Shown here one piece after another: positions 8,936 through 18,993 of a stretch of DNA of 64,000 nucleotides. The notes under the pieces were generated by a model. It ran no database searches. It was not told the origin of the DNA and was given only the letters and a program-made list of their open reading frames with translations. Position numbers and translations under genes: made by a program. Numbering within the stretch: the stretch's first letter is position 1; each line of letters begins with the position of its first letter. The stretch comes from Chryseobacterium lactis (lineage in GTDB: Bacteria > Bacteroidota > Bacteroidia > Flavobacteriales > Weeksellaceae). Where the stretch lies: positions 1,674,001-1,738,000 of the forward strand of contig NZ_CP033924.1 in assembly GCF_003815875.1 (NCBI RefSeq). Reading direction: 5' to 3'.

Positions 8936-10443
8936 ATCTTTCCGGTTATTTGGTAATATAACGTTTTTGCAAACTTTAATTTATCTTCTTTCAAGAGTTT
9001 TTTATAATAGTCATTTCTGTATTCAGGAAATATTTTAAATTTCTCCCAATGTGACAGATAGTTGTCTATTGTTTTTTGGTAAGAAGGATTATAAAGGTTT
9101 TCGGATTCTAATGTCAAAGCATTATACGTAACAACAGAATTTTCAACATTTTCCCGTTTTTCCAAAAACTCCATTGGATTTTCGTTATTAAAGATCCTAT
9201 CTAAATTTTCTGCGAACTCTGCTTCGGTGATCATGGAATCTTTATACGATATTCTTTTACCTCCTTGTTTATATTCTTGTGTGAAATTTTCTATTAAATT
9301 ATCTAAATTATCAAAGTTTTTTAAATTATCCGTTTTGTAAAACAGATCTTTTATATCATTGTATTGGCAATTTTCTTTTACATATAAAAAAATTGGAAGG
9401 TCAGCTTCTGCAGCAATCTGAGTCATTAATGCACCGGCAAAAGGAAAAGTTGCAATATAATAATCTACCTTTTTCATGATCTCAAATAAATCGTACCGAT
9501 CACCTATTAAGAATATTCGGTTATTTAGATTATTATCATCAATAAATTTAGTTATTGCATCTGCATTGCCACTTCCTGCCAAAACAAAAATAAGATTTTT
9601 GTTTATGTTTAAAAGCCGATGAATGGTTTCAAAGAATTCTAACTTATTTCCCAGAACTTTATAAAGTGTGCTTCCTGCAAAAATGATTTTCTTGTCTTTT
9701 GTTTCAAAATCAAATCCCTGGAATGAAGAACTCGATAAAATCGGATAGTAGGGCAGTAATTTGTTTTTTTGTTTTGGGATATTTCTAAACTGTTCAGACA
9801 AATTAAGTCCGTAAGATCGGAATCCAATATTGATATCTGTAATATCTACTCCCAGCCAAAATGCCTGATCAGTGAGATTAATCTGATATCTTGTGATTCC
9901 TTTTATTTTGTAAAAAGCTAAATATGCAATTGTATCCCACGGAATCAGATGCATTAAAATACTTTCCGGCTTTACAGATAAAATAATATTAAATAAGTTT
10001 TCAGCCTTATCAATTCTAGTTTCCCCGTTTAGATAATATATTTCTTTATGAGCATAATCTTTAATTTCTGATAAGATCGCTTCATTTTTATAATACCTGC
10101 CTTCATTTTCAAATACGAGGATGATTTTTTTATTAAGTTTTTTTAAAGCTCTCAGATATTGTTGCGTTAATCCACGATTATCATATCCAAAATAGTCATA
10201 AAACATAATGACATCTTTCTGGGGAGAAATAGTCTGTGTGGCTAAATGCAGGTCAGCAATTTGCTTGAGAGAACCTTCCAGCTCCTTATCATACCAAGAT
10301 TCATTAAAACAGTAATTGTACTGCAGATGAGCAGACAATTCTATCAATCTTAAAGCTAAATCATAGTTTTTCTGATTAATAGATAATTGTAATTTTTTCT
10401 TGATAAGCTGGTCAAGATCTATAAGTTTCTTATTTGAAAGCAT
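8932..10443 (-). CDS. probable GT-B glycosyltransferase
   Basis: A 503-residue protein. The first 90 residues are helical with no clear motif. The rest has GT-B features: [15 protein letters not shown] near 78, where the acceptor lobe begins, then [12 protein letters not shown] near 255, [10 protein letters not shown] near 290, and [23 protein letters not shown] near 310-330. The last set resembles the donor lobe of GT4/GT41-like enzymes. The start overlaps the aminotransferase stop by 14 bp and its own stop overlaps the next start by 4 bp, so it sits inside a tightly coupled operon. Specificity is unknown. Confidence 0.65.
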   Translation of the reverse strand: MLSNKKLIDLDQLIKKKLQLSINQKNYDLALRLIELSAHLQYNYCFNESWYDKELEGSLKQIADLHLATQTISPQKDVIMFYDYFGYDNRGLTQQYLRALKKLNKKIILVFENEGRYYKNEAILSEIKDYAHKEIYYLNGETRIDKAENLFNIILSVKPESILMHLIPWDTIAYLAFYKIKGITRYQINLTDQAFWLGVDITDINIGFRSYGLNLSEQFRNIPKQKNKLLPYYPILSSSSFQGFDFETKDKKIIFAGSTLYKVLGNKLEFFETIHRLLNINKNLIFVLAGSGNADAITKFIDDNNLNNRIFLIGDRYDLFEIMKKVDYYIATFPFAGALMTQIAAEADLPIFLYVKENCQYNDIKDLFYKTDNLKNFDNLDNLIENFTQEYKQGGKRISYKDSMITEAEFAENLDRIFNNENPMEFLEKRENVENSVVTYNALTLESENLYNPSYQKTIDNYLSHWEKFKIFPEYRNDYYKKLLKEDKLKFAKTLYYQITGKI

Positions 10444-11533
10444 TTATGACTGAAATTATTTTTTCAATTTCAACCTCCGTCATTATTGGAGACAGAGGAA
10501 GACTTAACACTTCTTCGTGTATTTTTTCGCTTATTGGAAAAGACATGTCATTCCATTCTTTATATGCTTCCTGTTTATGGGGTGGAATAGGATAATGAAT
10601 CAATGTCTGAATATCATTTTCTGTAAGATAAGCCTGAAGCTGGTCTCTTTTTTTTGTCCGGATTACAAAGACGTGCCAAACATGTTCTTTTTCATCTTCG
10701 GGATATTCAGGAAGAACAATTTCAGGATTATCTATTTTTGTAATAAATTGTTTTGCAATTTGTCTTCTTATTTCGTTTTCATGATCTATATATTTTAGTT
10801 TTATATCTAAAACTGCTGCCTGTAGCTCATCCAGCCTGGAATTTAAACCTTTATATACATTAATATACTTTTTATTTGAACCATAATTGGCCAAAGCTCT
10901 GATGGTTTTCGCCAATTCATTATCATTGGTTGTTACTGCTCCCGCATCTCCCAAAGCTCCTAGGTTCTTTCCGGGATAAAAGCTGAATCCAGCTGCATCA
11001 CCAAGATTTCCTGTCTTTAAACCATTCCACTCCGCACCAATTGCCTGTGCATTGTCTTCGATGATTTTTAAATTATACTTTTGAGAAATAGCCTTTAGTT
11101 CATTGGAGAAAATTGTTCTTCCCTGAAGGTGTACAATGAGAATTCCCTTTGTTTTTGGAGTAATTTTTTCCTCAATTTTTGAAATGTCAATATTGTAAGT
11201 ATTGATTTCAGGTTCTACCAACACAGGGATAAGTCCATTGTCTGAGATCGCCAAAATAGAAGCGATATAGGTGTTGGATGGAACAATAATTTCGTCACCA
11301 ACATTCATAATCTCTAATTCAATGTAGGCACGAAGAATAAGTCGTAAAGCATCTAAACCGTTGGCTACTCCTATGGAATGTTGTACTCTGAGGTAGTTTG
11401 AAAGATTCGTTTCAAAATTTGCAAGCTCGTTTCCCATAAGATACCAGCCGGAGCGGAAAACATCAATAAGTTTAGTTTCAATCTCCTGTTGATATTGTAG
11501 ATTTATTTTTTGTAAATCAAGAAATTTAATCAT
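10430..11533 (-). CDS. fdtB: sugar 3-aminotransferase, DegT/DnrJ/EryC1 family
   Basis: A 367-residue PLP-dependent aminotransferase, normal length for the DegT/DnrJ/EryC1/StrS family. [13 protein letters not shown] near 159-171 contains the Asp that binds the pyridinium nitrogen. [15 protein letters not shown] carries the internal-aldimine lysine at about K189. With rmlA, rmlB, two FdtA-like ketoisomerase genes and a hexapeptide acetyltransferase in the same locus, the best reading is the FdtB/QdtB step. That step is amination of a dTDP-3-keto-6-deoxyhexose to the 3-amino sugar. FdtB and QdtB cannot be told apart by eye, so the gene symbol is tentative. Confidence 0.85.
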   Translation of the reverse strand: MIKFLDLQKINLQYQQEIETKLIDVFRSGWYLMGNELANFETNLSNYLRVQHSIGVANGLDALRLILRAYIELEIMNVGDEIIVPSNTYIASILAISDNGLIPVLVEPEINTYNIDISKIEEKITPKTKGILIVHLQGRTIFSNELKAISQKYNLKIIEDNAQAIGAEWNGLKTGNLGDAAGFSFYPGKNLGALGDAGAVTTNDNELAKTIRALANYGSNKKYINVYKGLNSRLDELQAAVLDIKLKYIDHENEIRRQIAKQFITKIDNPEIVLPEYPEDEKEHVWHVFVIRTKKRDQLQAYLTENDIQTLIHYPIPPHKQEAYKEWNDMSFPISEKIHEEVLSLPLSPIMTEVEIEKIISVINAFK

Positions 11534-11536
11534 AGT

Positions 11537-12469
11537 CTAAAGTTTTATAGAATAAAAATCTAAGGCAATTCCCCGGGCACCCATATTTTCTTTTTGTTGA
11601 ATTAAACCTTCATTTAAAAATTTTCCCTGTTGCTCCGTAGAAATACCAAAGCTATAATATTTTTTGTTGCTAAATTTATTTAAAAGAGTATAGTTGATAA
11701 AATCCAGCGCCCCAACCTTTCTCCCTTCCTGGGAAGCAGCCATATATTGGGTGTGAATAACATTGTCAAAATTAAAAATGACAATTCCTGCAAAAATAAT
11801 TCCATCCTTTTTCGCTTCAAAAAGTTGAATGTTTTGAGGGAATTTTTCTTTTAATAATGTAATTTCTTCCACAGTATGAACAGGTTTTGTACCAAATTTC
11901 TGTAAAACTTCTGAAAGTAAAGTCCAGTATTCTGTAAAATTTTCGCTTTCGGAAACGGAGATTCCCTTTTGTTCACATTTCCTGACAAGTTGCCTTTTTG
12001 TTTCCGAAAAACGGATTGGATGGGAAAGATCAATCACAGAAGAGATGTCTCTTCTGAAGAGCTTAGCTTCAATGCGGAATAACGCATATAAGTCTTCTTC
12101 TGCCGGATATTTATGAAATATATGTGGAATGGCTTTGTACGTTATTTTTTTAAAAGATAACTCTGTAAAATATTTCTTTATCTCATCAAGTATTACCAAA
12201 ACCTCCTTTGCCTTTAAATAATGCGACATTATCAAAGAACCGAAAGTAAGTCCTCCATGAGAAATAATTTCTTCTCCACTTTCATTGGCCGGAAAAACGG
12301 CTACAATTTGCTGGTCATTAAAAATTAAAAGTGAATGATCTGTAAACCTGTCAGAATGATATTCCATGAAATCTCTATCAAAAAAGAAAAGTCCATTTTT
12401 TGAGGTTGAAATAAAAGAATTCCAATCAGTTTTATAGGAATTGTTATATTTTTTTAATTCAAATTTCAT
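11537..12469 (-). CDS. FemAB/GNAT-like N-acyltransferase
   Basis: A 310-residue protein of the FemAB-related GNAT superfamily. The central region ([20 protein letters not shown], then [22 protein letters not shown]) and the C-terminal half ([29 protein letters not shown]... [14 protein letters not shown]) follow the pattern of family members found in exopolysaccharide and lipopolysaccharide loci. It probably transfers an acyl or aminoacyl group to an amino sugar, in line with the aminotransferases beside it. It lies 3 bp from the fdtB-like gene and its start overlaps the acetyltransferase stop. The substrate is not visible. Confidence 0.7.
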   Translation of the reverse strand: MKFELKKYNNSYKTDWNSFISTSKNGLFFFDRDFMEYHSDRFTDHSLLIFNDQQIVAVFPANESGEEIISHGGLTFGSLIMSHYLKAKEVLVILDEIKKYFTELSFKKITYKAIPHIFHKYPAEEDLYALFRIEAKLFRRDISSVIDLSHPIRFSETKRQLVRKCEQKGISVSESENFTEYWTLLSEVLQKFGTKPVHTVEEITLLKEKFPQNIQLFEAKKDGIIFAGIVIFNFDNVIHTQYMAASQEGRKVGALDFINYTLLNKFSNKKYYSFGISTEQQGKFLNEGLIQQKENMGARGIALDFYSIKL

Positions 12470-12947
12470 CAGACCTTTCGATTGTTTTTATGAGTCTTGC
12501 AGGATTTCCTCCAATTACAGAATAGTCAGGGAAGCTTTTATTAACAAAACTGTTTGCCGCAACAACACAAAAATTACCCAACTGAACATTGGGCATGATA
12601 ACAACGTTGGCGCCAATCCACGTATGATTACCAATGCTAACTTCACCTTCAATCAAAGGGAATATTTTCTGCATTTCTTCACTGGCGTTTGGCCCGGAAT
12701 CAGTCATAATATTTACATTCTGTGCGATGGAAACATGTTTCCCAATAAATAGTTTCCTTTTAAAACCATTTAGAATACTGAACATGCCTATGTAAGAACC
12801 TTTTCCTATTTCAAGCTGAACGTTTTCAGAACCGTAAATACTGCAAAACTTCGCAATCTTTACACTATCTCCTATTTTTACATTGTTGATTGATGTGGTA
12901 GGATCAATAACAACATTTTCGCCTAATGATATATTACTTACTTTCAT
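12459..12947 (-). CDS. fdtC: hexapeptide acetyltransferase, candidate sugar 3-N-acetyltransferase
   Basis: A left-handed beta-helix acetyltransferase of about 162 residues from the chosen ATG. An in-frame ATG lies 14 codons further upstream, but [14 protein letters not shown] is the natural start of the fold and leaves only a 14-bp overlap with the previous gene. Hexapeptide turns run throughout ([40 protein letters not shown]), with the usual [12 protein letters not shown] ending. Position between two DegT-family genes and beside FdtA-like genes suggests the FdtC/QdtC step, acetyl-CoA-dependent N-acetylation of the dTDP-3-amino-3,6-dideoxyhexose. That is inference from context. Confidence 0.75.
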   Translation of the reverse strand: MKVSNISLGENVVIDPTTSINNVKIGDSVKIAKFCSIYGSENVQLEIGKGSYIGMFSILNGFKRKLFIGKHVSIAQNVNIMTDSGPNASEEMQKIFPLIEGEVSIGNHTWIGANVVIMPNVQLGNFCVVAANSFVNKSFPDYSVIGGNPARLIKTIERSDEI

Positions 12948-13860
12948 TGATAAAAAATGTAATAAGGTTAATAATATAATCCATTTCAAACTTTCCTAAA
13001 GCTTGGTTAACAGGAATGAAAAATGCGTCTTTCCCATAAAAAATACTGCACTCAATGCCATTTCTCTGTAAAAAAACTTTAAGCTTAGGAAGATCATGTC
13101 CATTATTCGTAAACATGCAAACTGAAGGAGTTTCCCGTTCCGAATAATCAAAATAGGGAGTAAAACCTAATTTGCAGAGCTCAAGAATAAGGTAATTATT
13201 ATTATCTTTTCTTTTCTTTTTAATGTTTTCAGAATCTTCAAAATAATGAAGTGTTACTTTTTGAAGATGATTTTGATACGCTTTATTTTTATTGATAGAA
13301 TAATTCTTACAATTTACCTTTAAAATTCCTCCAAACTGAATCGGGAAAAATTTTGGGAGACTATAAATCGTAAAGTCCCCATATTGACCAATAAGTTCTT
13401 TTTCGTCACTAGAAAACATGCTCATAGCACAATCTTCAATGATAGGTAAATTGTAATTTTTAATAGTTTCCATATCATGAAATACTTTACCAAATTCATG
13501 AATAATGAAAATCAGTTTTGTGTTATCGGTTTTTTCTCTTGACCAACCACAGAATTTTTCAATTTCTTTTGTGACGCAGCTACTTATATACAGATTTGAA
13601 GTTGTAGTTAAAATTAAAACCTGATCATCTTTTTTAAGGTTATAATGATCCAGTGCATTAAAAATGGCTTCCTTACCACTGAGGCAATATTCATGTTCAC
13701 CAAAAAAAGCATTATATTCCTTTAAAGAATCATCAGAAACATTAGGGTTTTTCATAATTGCATCATTCCTTTCTAAATCAGCAGTAGAAAATGGGCTGAT
13801 AAAAAAGGATGGCTGCCTGAAATTTTCAGGATCTATTATCTGATCTTTATGAAAAATCAT
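12934..13860 (-). CDS. divergent DegT/DnrJ/EryC1-like aminotransferase homologue
   Basis: A 308-residue protein, about 60 residues shorter than typical DegT-family enzymes. The core is still readable: [14 protein letters not shown] near 60 (cofactor phosphate region), [13 protein letters not shown] near 139-151 with the cofactor Asp at about D143, and [13 protein letters not shown] with a lysine at about K170 in the aldimine position. The active-site Lys and Asp are therefore kept, but the surrounding sequence is far from the fdtB-like paralogue at 10430. It could make a second amino sugar, act as a partner subunit, or be losing function. It follows the second FdtA-like gene with a 14-bp overlap. 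Confidence 0.7.
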   Translation of the reverse strand: MIFHKDQIIDPENFRQPSFFISPFSTADLERNDAIMKNPNVSDDSLKEYNAFFGEHEYCLSGKEAIFNALDHYNLKKDDQVLILTTTSNLYISSCVTKEIEKFCGWSREKTDNTKLIFIIHEFGKVFHDMETIKNYNLPIIEDCAMSMFSSDEKELIGQYGDFTIYSLPKFFPIQFGGILKVNCKNYSINKNKAYQNHLQKVTLHYFEDSENIKKKRKDNNNYLILELCKLGFTPYFDYSERETPSVCMFTNNGHDLPKLKVFLQRNGIECSIFYGKDAFFIPVNQALGKFEMDYIINLITFFINESK

Positions 13861-14272
13861 TTCTTGTTCTTTTAAAATCTTCGTAGTTTCTTATATAATC
13901 CTGTTCATTATAAGAATGAGATGCTAGAACCAGACAAATTGCTCCTGATGAAAAATTCACTTCGGAAGCCCAAATTCCCGGAGGAATATGTAATCCGATA
14001 TCTGGGCGATTAAGAAATACCTGTCTTTTGAATTTTCCATCGTCAAGAGAAACTTCAAAGCTTCCACTTGCTGCGATCAAAAATTGATGACACTCTTTAT
14101 GAGAATGAGCTCCTCTGCTTTCTCCGCCTGCAATATCATAAAGGTAGAAAACTCTTTTTACATCAAACGGAAATGAAGAATTATTTTCAACGACGGTAAG
14201 ATTTCCTTCATCAAAACTGATCTTTCCCAGATCAATTACACTACAATCAAATACTGAAATACTAGTTTCCAT
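13847..14272 (-). CDS. FdtA/WxcM-like cupin, second copy
   Basis: A cupin of about 141 residues of the FdtA/QdtA (WxcM-like) family. An upstream ATG at 14341 would add 23 residues and overlap the previous gene by 80 bp. The ATG at 14272 gives the same length as the paralogue and only an 11-bp overlap, so it is preferred. Family motifs are VKRVFYLYDIAGGESRGAHSHKE, QFLIAASGSFEV, and the C-terminal YNEQDYIRNYEDF. It keeps the family's AHSHKE histidines, whereas the neighbour at 14262 reads SHAFKEQQ. It is therefore probably the active 3,4-ketoisomerase, or one of two with different products. Confidence 0.8.
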   Translation of the reverse strand: METSISVFDCSVIDLGKISFDEGNLTVVENNSSFPFDVKRVFYLYDIAGGESRGAHSHKECHQFLIAASGSFEVSLDDGKFKRQVFLNRPDIGLHIPPGIWASEVNFSSGAICLVLASHSYNEQDYIRNYEDFKRTRNDFS

Positions 14273-14663
14273 GAGCAAGTGTTTTAAATTCTTCAAAATC
14301 TCTGATATAATCATTTTCGTCGTAAAGTCTGTCAGAAACAATCAATGCCAGAGAATTGGTTGAAAAGTTTTCCAGTCTTCTCCAGTACATTTTAGGTATG
14401 TATAATCCGTAATAAGATCTGTTTAATGAAAATGATTTTTCTTCTTGGCCATCATGAATGATCACGTCGAAACTTCCTGAGAGAGCAATGATAAATTCCT
14501 GCTGTTCTTTAAATGCATGGCTACCTCTTTGTTCGCCACCTGGAACATCGTACAGCCAATACGTTCTTTTAATCTTAAAAGGAAGTTGATTAGGATGTTC
14601 GAAAAAGGAAAGATTTCCTCTTTTATCATATATTTTTGGAAGTTGAATTATTTTTGGAATCAT
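14262..14663 (-). CDS. fdtA: FdtA/WxcM-like dTDP-4-keto-6-deoxyglucose ketoisomerase
   Basis: A 133-residue cupin. IKRTYWLYDVPGGEQRGSHAFKEQQEF and IIALSGSFDVIIHDG are the classical FdtA/QdtA signature. YGLYIPKMYWRR and YDENDYIRDFEEF complete the family pattern. Family members convert dTDP-4-keto-6-deoxyglucose, the RmlB product, to the 3-keto sugar used by a FdtB-type aminotransferase. It overlaps the stop of the wzt-like gene (14660) by 4 bp and is followed by a paralogue with which it shares roughly a third of residues by eye. Which of the two makes the galacto (FdtA) or gluco (QdtA) product cannot be decided here. Confidence 0.85.
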   Translation of the reverse strand: MIPKIIQLPKIYDKRGNLSFFEHPNQLPFKIKRTYWLYDVPGGEQRGSHAFKEQQEFIIALSGSFDVIIHDGQEEKSFSLNRSYYGLYIPKMYWRRLENFSTNSLALIVSDRLYDENDYIRDFEEFKTLAHGN

Positions 14664-15919
14664 GGTGTCTGAATGTTATATTCAAAATGAGGTCGCATTA
14701 CTCCTGGGTAAATATGAAGCTTATTCCCAACCTTCACATTTTCTACTTCAAATCCGACAAAATTATCAATGCCAAATAAGAGATGGGTCTGGTCTTTACC
14801 GAAGTATAGTTTGAAATAATAATTTCCTGCATTCAATAGCCCGGAAGGGATATCAAATTCTACAGTGTATTCTCCAACTTTTGAATCGTTATCTTTTGCA
14901 ACGAATTTTCCAACATGAAAAATAATAAGCTCTTCATAATTTCTTAATTCAAATGTTGTATCAAGAGTGATATCAGGAACATAATTGTCAAAAACTAATT
15001 TCACTCGAATACCGGAATCAATGTCGATAAGATCTCCCATAATTGATGAGACTGTAAATTCTTTGATTCTGATATTTTCATTTCCAAGGGCCTCATTAAT
15101 ATTCCCATTGTATAAATAAGAACTCTTTGTAGCACTGCTTTTTTGATATTCAATAATGGTTTCTAGCATTTTACCTGTGTACGCCATCTGTCCTTGATTT
15201 AACAAAATACCTGTATTACAAAGCTCTTTAATTGCTGTCATGTTATGACTTACAAACAGGATTGTTCTTCCTTCCCCTTTGGTTACATCGCCCATTTTTC
15301 CCAGACATTTTTTCTGGAAATCAGCATCACCAACAGCTAAAACTTCATCTACAATCAAAATTTCTGACTCTAAATGAGCTGCAACGGCAAAAGCCAGTCG
15401 TACATACATTCCTGAAGAATATCTTTTAACAGGGGTGTCGATGTATCTTTCAACTCCGGAAAAATCTACAATTTCGTCAAACTTTCTGCTGATTTCTTTA
15501 CGGTTCATTCCTAAAATGGCGCCATTTAAAAAAACATTTTCCCGTCCTGTCATTTCAGGGTTGAATCCAGTCCCTACTTCCAGTAAAGAGGCAATTCTTC
15601 CATTGGTATATATTTTACCTGTTGTTGGCTTTGTTACTTTGCTTAAAAGTTTCAAAAGGGTAGATTTTCCAGCACCGTTTCTTCCAATAATGCCTACAGC
15701 ATCACCTTGATTTATTTCAAAATCGATATTACGAAGAGACCATACGTAGTCGGAATCCCCCTTGGTCGTTCTATCATTGGCTTCACCAATTTTCAAGTAT
15801 GGGTCCTCTTTTCCTCGTACTTTGTACCAGAATCGATTAAGATCATGGGCAAGTGTTCCGGTTCCGACTTGTCCTAGTCTGTATTGTTTGGATATATTTT
15901 CTGCTTTTAAAGCTAGCAT
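14660..15919 (-). CDS. wzt: polysaccharide ABC transporter ATPase with Wzt C-terminal domain
   Basis: A 419-residue ABC ATPase. Walker A GRNGAGKST is at about 79-87, signature YSSGM at 167-171, and Walker B ILIVDE at 187-192. The first ~245 residues are the nucleotide-binding domain of the TagH/Wzt type. The remaining ~170 residues are a beta-rich extension like the Wzt C-terminal domain, which in E. coli O8/O9a binds the modified chain end and couples it to export. With the permease just upstream it should export the finished undecaprenyl-linked glycan to the periplasm. Such an extension suggests that chains need a specific terminal modification. Confidence 0.92.
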   Translation of the reverse strand: MLALKAENISKQYRLGQVGTGTLAHDLNRFWYKVRGKEDPYLKIGEANDRTTKGDSDYVWSLRNIDFEINQGDAVGIIGRNGAGKSTLLKLLSKVTKPTTGKIYTNGRIASLLEVGTGFNPEMTGRENVFLNGAILGMNRKEISRKFDEIVDFSGVERYIDTPVKRYSSGMYVRLAFAVAAHLESEILIVDEVLAVGDADFQKKCLGKMGDVTKGEGRTILFVSHNMTAIKELCNTGILLNQGQMAYTGKMLETIIEYQKSSATKSSYLYNGNINEALGNENIRIKEFTVSSIMGDLIDIDSGIRVKLVFDNYVPDITLDTTFELRNYEELIIFHVGKFVAKDNDSKVGEYTVEFDIPSGLLNAGNYYFKLYFGKDQTHLLFGIDNFVGFEVENVKVGNKLHIYPGVMRPHFEYNIQTP

Positions 15920-15956
15920 ATTTTTTAATTTATATTTTTAGACAGACAGTAAAGTA

Positions 15957-16805
15957 TTAAACAGTGTCCATAAAAGTTTTTTCAACCTTATTAAAAATAA
16001 CAATACCTATTGCTAAAATAACAAGAATAATAAAACTGCTAATGACCAACATTATTGGTGAGAAATCCCCTACGCCAATCCATGCATATTTGAAACATTC
16101 AAAAATTCCGGTTAACGGATTATAATATGAAAGTTTTTTTAAAAATCCTGGTAAGAGTGATACAGGGTATATTACGGGTGTTGCATACATATACAGACTG
16201 ACACCAAACCCTAATAACATACTTAAGTCTTTATATTTTGTGGTAAGAGCAGAAAAAATCATTCCTAATCCTAAAGAAAAAAGTGCCATTAAAAGAATTA
16301 GAAACGGCGTGGCAAGAACCCATATATTAGGATGTACTTCTCCTTTACTTAAATAATATAGCCAACCGATAATAAATAGTAAAAACTGAACGGAAAATCT
16401 CATCAGGTTTGAAATTACCACAGAGATTGGTGTTACAAGCCTGGGGAAATAAACTTTCCCAAAAATACTTGCATTTCCAGTAAAAGTGTAAGAAGTTCCT
16501 AGAAGTGAGCCCGAAAAATAATTCCAAAGGGTTACTCCTGCAAGATAAAATAAGATAGGTGGAGCTCCGTTAGTTGGTAATTTTGCAATCTTATTAAAGA
16601 CAATTAAATAAACAATAGTCGTGAGAATTGGGTTAATAAAAAACCATACAGGGCCTAAAATAGTCTGCTTAAAGCTGGAAATAAAGTCTCTTTTTACAAA
16701 CATGTATACCAGATCTTTGTATTTCCAAACCTCCTTTAGTCTTAAATCAAACAAAGAATGATCGGATTCAATCGTTTCTGTCCACTTTTGCTGTGGTTCG
16801 TTCAT
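15957..16805 (-). CDS. wzm: polysaccharide ABC transporter permease
   Basis: An ABC-2 type permease of about 282 residues with six hydrophobic segments. It has the family signature after the amphipathic N-terminus: LVYMFVKRDFISSFKQTILGPVWFF, with P-W near residue 58. A TTG six codons upstream could also start it, but the ATG at 16805 (MNEPQQ) is preferred. A TAAATTTG -7 element lies at 16821-16828, which would put that TTG inside the promoter. It pairs with the wzt-like ATPase 37 bp downstream to form the glycan exporter, and it opens the second transcription unit of the locus. Confidence 0.88.
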   Translation of the reverse strand: MNEPQQKWTETIESDHSLFDLRLKEVWKYKDLVYMFVKRDFISSFKQTILGPVWFFINPILTTIVYLIVFNKIAKLPTNGAPPILFYLAGVTLWNYFSGSLLGTSYTFTGNASIFGKVYFPRLVTPISVVISNLMRFSVQFLLFIIGWLYYLSKGEVHPNIWVLATPFLILLMALFSLGLGMIFSALTTKYKDLSMLLGFGVSLYMYATPVIYPVSLLPGFLKKLSYYNPLTGIFECFKYAWIGVGDFSPIMLVISSFIILVILAIGIVIFNKVEKTFMDTV

Positions 16806-16820
16806 TTGTGTAAGTTTTTG

Positions 16821-16828
16821 CAAATTTA
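16821..16828 (-). promoter_or_regulatory. -7 promoter element upstream of exporter operon
   Basis: Read on the minus strand this is TAAATTTG, an exact match to the Bacteroidota -7 consensus TAnnTTTG. It lies 16 bp upstream of the permease ATG, just after the rmlA terminator, so a new transcript should begin here. No good TTG is seen at the usual -33 spacing, which lowers confidence. Confidence 0.45.
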
Positions 16829-16925
16829 TAATAATTAATTTCTTACCGTATTGTTTAGTTTATGAACAATCGTTTACATAAAACTAAAAAACAACAACTA
16901 ATATATTGATAATTGTTATTATGAG

Positions 16926-16954
16926 CAAAAACTATTGGCTGTAAAGCCAATAGT
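16926..16954 (-). terminator. Rho-independent terminator after rmlA
   Basis: A perfect 10-bp inverted repeat (ACTATTGGCT, loop of 4, AGCCAATAGT) at 16931-16954. On the minus strand it is followed by a run of five T. It lies 25 bp after the rmlA stop codon, so it separates ugd-rmlB-rmlA from the exporter and glycosyltransferase operon. Confidence 0.85.
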
Positions 16955-16978
16955 CTGCAAATTTTATAAATTATATTG

Positions 16979-17842
16979 TTATTTACCAACGAGTTGCTTC
17001 AGGTATTCACCATACCCGCTTTTTCCATATTTGACAGCGGTTTCCAGTAATTTCTCTTCGTTGATGAATTTATTTCTGAAAGCAATCTCTTCAATACAAC
17101 CGATTTTGAAGCCCTGTCTTTTTTCAATAACGCTTACAAACTCAGAGGCGTCATGAAGGGAATCAAAAGTTCCTGTATCCAGCCATGCGGTACCTCTGTC
17201 CAGAACCCCAACTTCAAGTTTTCCTTTACTTAGGTATACGTTATTCACATCGGTGATCTCCAGCTCGCCACGTGCGGAAGGTTGGATGTTCTTAGCAATA
17301 TCTACAACAGTATTGTCATAGAAATAAAGACCGGGAACAGCATAATTTGATTTTGGTTGCAAAGGCTTTTCCTCAATAGAAACAGCTTTGAAATTATTGT
17401 CAAATTCTACCACTCCATATCGTTCAGGATCTGCTACATGATAAGCAAAAACGACTCCTCCGTCAGGATTGGTTTTATTTTTCAAAAGCGTACCCATTTC
17501 AGAACCATAAAAAATATTATCTCCCAAAACCAGTGCGGCAGGATCATTACCAATAAATTGTTCTCCCAGAATAAAAGCTTGCGCCAGTCCGTCCGGGCTT
17601 GGCTGTACAACATATTCTATATTGCAGCCTAGCTGAGATCCGTCACCCAAAAGTTTGATAAATCCAGGTTGATCGTGTGGTGTGGTGATGATCAGGATAT
17701 CTTTAATTCCCGCTAAAAGTAGCGTAGAAAGTGGATAATAGATCATCGGTTTGTCGTAAACGGGCATCAGCTGTTTACTGACCGCGATTGTTAGAGGGTA
17801 AAGTCTTGTTCCGGATCCTCCGGCTAATATTATTCCTTTCAT
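16979..17842 (-). CDS. rmlA: glucose-1-phosphate thymidylyltransferase
   Basis: A 287-residue enzyme, the usual RmlA length. The N-terminal [18 protein letters not shown] is the nucleotide-binding signature and is followed by [28 protein letters not shown] near 110 carries the catalytic metal Asp. [19 protein letters not shown] near 160-178 and [10 protein letters not shown] near 195 complete the family pattern. It makes dTDP-glucose from dTTP and glucose-1-phosphate for RmlB. rmlC and rmlD are absent here, so the dTDP sugar is probably routed to the FdtABC-type branch. It is last in the ugd-rmlB-rmlA unit, 62 bp after rmlB. Confidence 0.97.
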   Translation of the reverse strand: MKGIILAGGSGTRLYPLTIAVSKQLMPVYDKPMIYYPLSTLLLAGIKDILIITTPHDQPGFIKLLGDGSQLGCNIEYVVQPSPDGLAQAFILGEQFIGNDPAALVLGDNIFYGSEMGTLLKNKTNPDGGVVFAYHVADPERYGVVEFDNNFKAVSIEEKPLQPKSNYAVPGLYFYDNTVVDIAKNIQPSARGELEITDVNNVYLSKGKLEVGVLDRGTAWLDTGTFDSLHDASEFVSVIEKRQGFKIGCIEEIAFRNKFINEEKLLETAVKYGKSGYGEYLKQLVGK

Positions 17843-17904
17843 GTATTTTGCGAATTAAGCGGTTTTCATTTGTGTTGTCGTGTGATTGTTTTTGTATTGG
17901 AAAA

Positions 17905-18984
17905 TTAATTGTATTGTTTATTATAATATTCCTGATAATTTCCTGAGGTTACATTCTCAAGCCATTCTTTATTCTCAAGATACCAGTCTATGGTTTTTCC
18001 TAATCCTTCCTCGAAAGTTACGGATGGTTTCCAGCCTAACTCTTTATTTAATTTGGTGGCATCAATTGCATAACGTTTGTCATGTCCCGGTCTGTCTTTT
18101 ACGAAGGTAATGAGTTTTTCAGAATACCCTTCCGGTCTTCCTAATTTAGCATCCATTTGCTTGATCAGTTCTTTCACCAAATCAATATTTTGCCATTCAT
18201 TGAAACCTCCGATATTATAGGTTTCTCCGGTTTTTGCTTCATTGAAAATCTGATGAATACCTTTCGCATGGTCAATGACGAATAACCAGTCTCTGGTATA
18301 TTTTCCATCGCCATAAATCGGCAAAGGTCTTTCATTAATGATATTCGAAATACAAAGAGGAATTAATTTTTCAGGGAAATGATTCGGTCCGTAATTATTG
18401 GAACAGTTGGATATGATAAACGGCATTCCGTAAGTATTTCCATAAGCTCTTACCAGGTGGTCAGAAGCTGCCTTTGATGCAGAATAAGGAGATTGAGGAT
18501 CATAGGATGTTGTTTCTAAAAAGAATCCCGTCTCTCCCAAACTTCCGTATACTTCATCGGTAGAAACGTGATAAAATAAATTTGATCTTTTTTCATCCGG
18601 AAATCTTCCGTGCGTATGATCAGAATTTAATGTCCAGAATTCTTTACAAAGATTCAGAAGATTGGCTGTTCCGTTGACGTTGGTATTGATGAAGGCCATC
18701 GGATCCGTGATGCTTCTGTCAACGTGGCTTTCTGCTGCCAGGTGAACAACTGCATCCGGATTGTATTTTTCAAAAACTCTTCTTAATTCTTCAGGTTTAG
18801 TGATGTCGGCTTTTTCGAAAACATAATTAGGTTCATTTTCAATATCCTTTAAGTTTTCCAAATTTCCGGCGTACGTAAGCGCATCAAGATTAATGATTGT
18901 GGTATCCGGATTGTTTTTTACAAATTCTCTTACAACATGAGAGCCAATAAAGCCTGCCCCTCCTGTAATGATTATGTTCTTCAT
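17905..18984 (-). CDS. rmlB: dTDP-glucose 4,6-dehydratase
   Basis: A 359-residue extended SDR. The NAD-binding GGAGFIGS is at 8-15, the catalytic TDE at 142-144, and YSASK (Y167, K171) forms the active site. HLAAESHVDRSI near 81-92 and the C-terminal KDRPGHDKRYAID are RmlB hallmarks. It makes dTDP-4-keto-6-deoxyglucose, the branch point to rhamnose or to 3-amino sugars; the FdtA-like genes downstream use this product. It lies 9 bp after ugd and upstream of rmlA. Confidence 0.97.
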   Translation of the reverse strand: MKNIIITGGAGFIGSHVVREFVKNNPDTTIINLDALTYAGNLENLKDIENEPNYVFEKADITKPEELRRVFEKYNPDAVVHLAAESHVDRSITDPMAFINTNVNGTANLLNLCKEFWTLNSDHTHGRFPDEKRSNLFYHVSTDEVYGSLGETGFFLETTSYDPQSPYSASKAASDHLVRAYGNTYGMPFIISNCSNNYGPNHFPEKLIPLCISNIINERPLPIYGDGKYTRDWLFVIDHAKGIHQIFNEAKTGETYNIGGFNEWQNIDLVKELIKQMDAKLGRPEGYSEKLITFVKDRPGHDKRYAIDATKLNKELGWKPSVTFEEGLGKTIDWYLENKEWLENVTSGNYQEYYNKQYN

Positions 18985-18993
18985 TTAATATTA

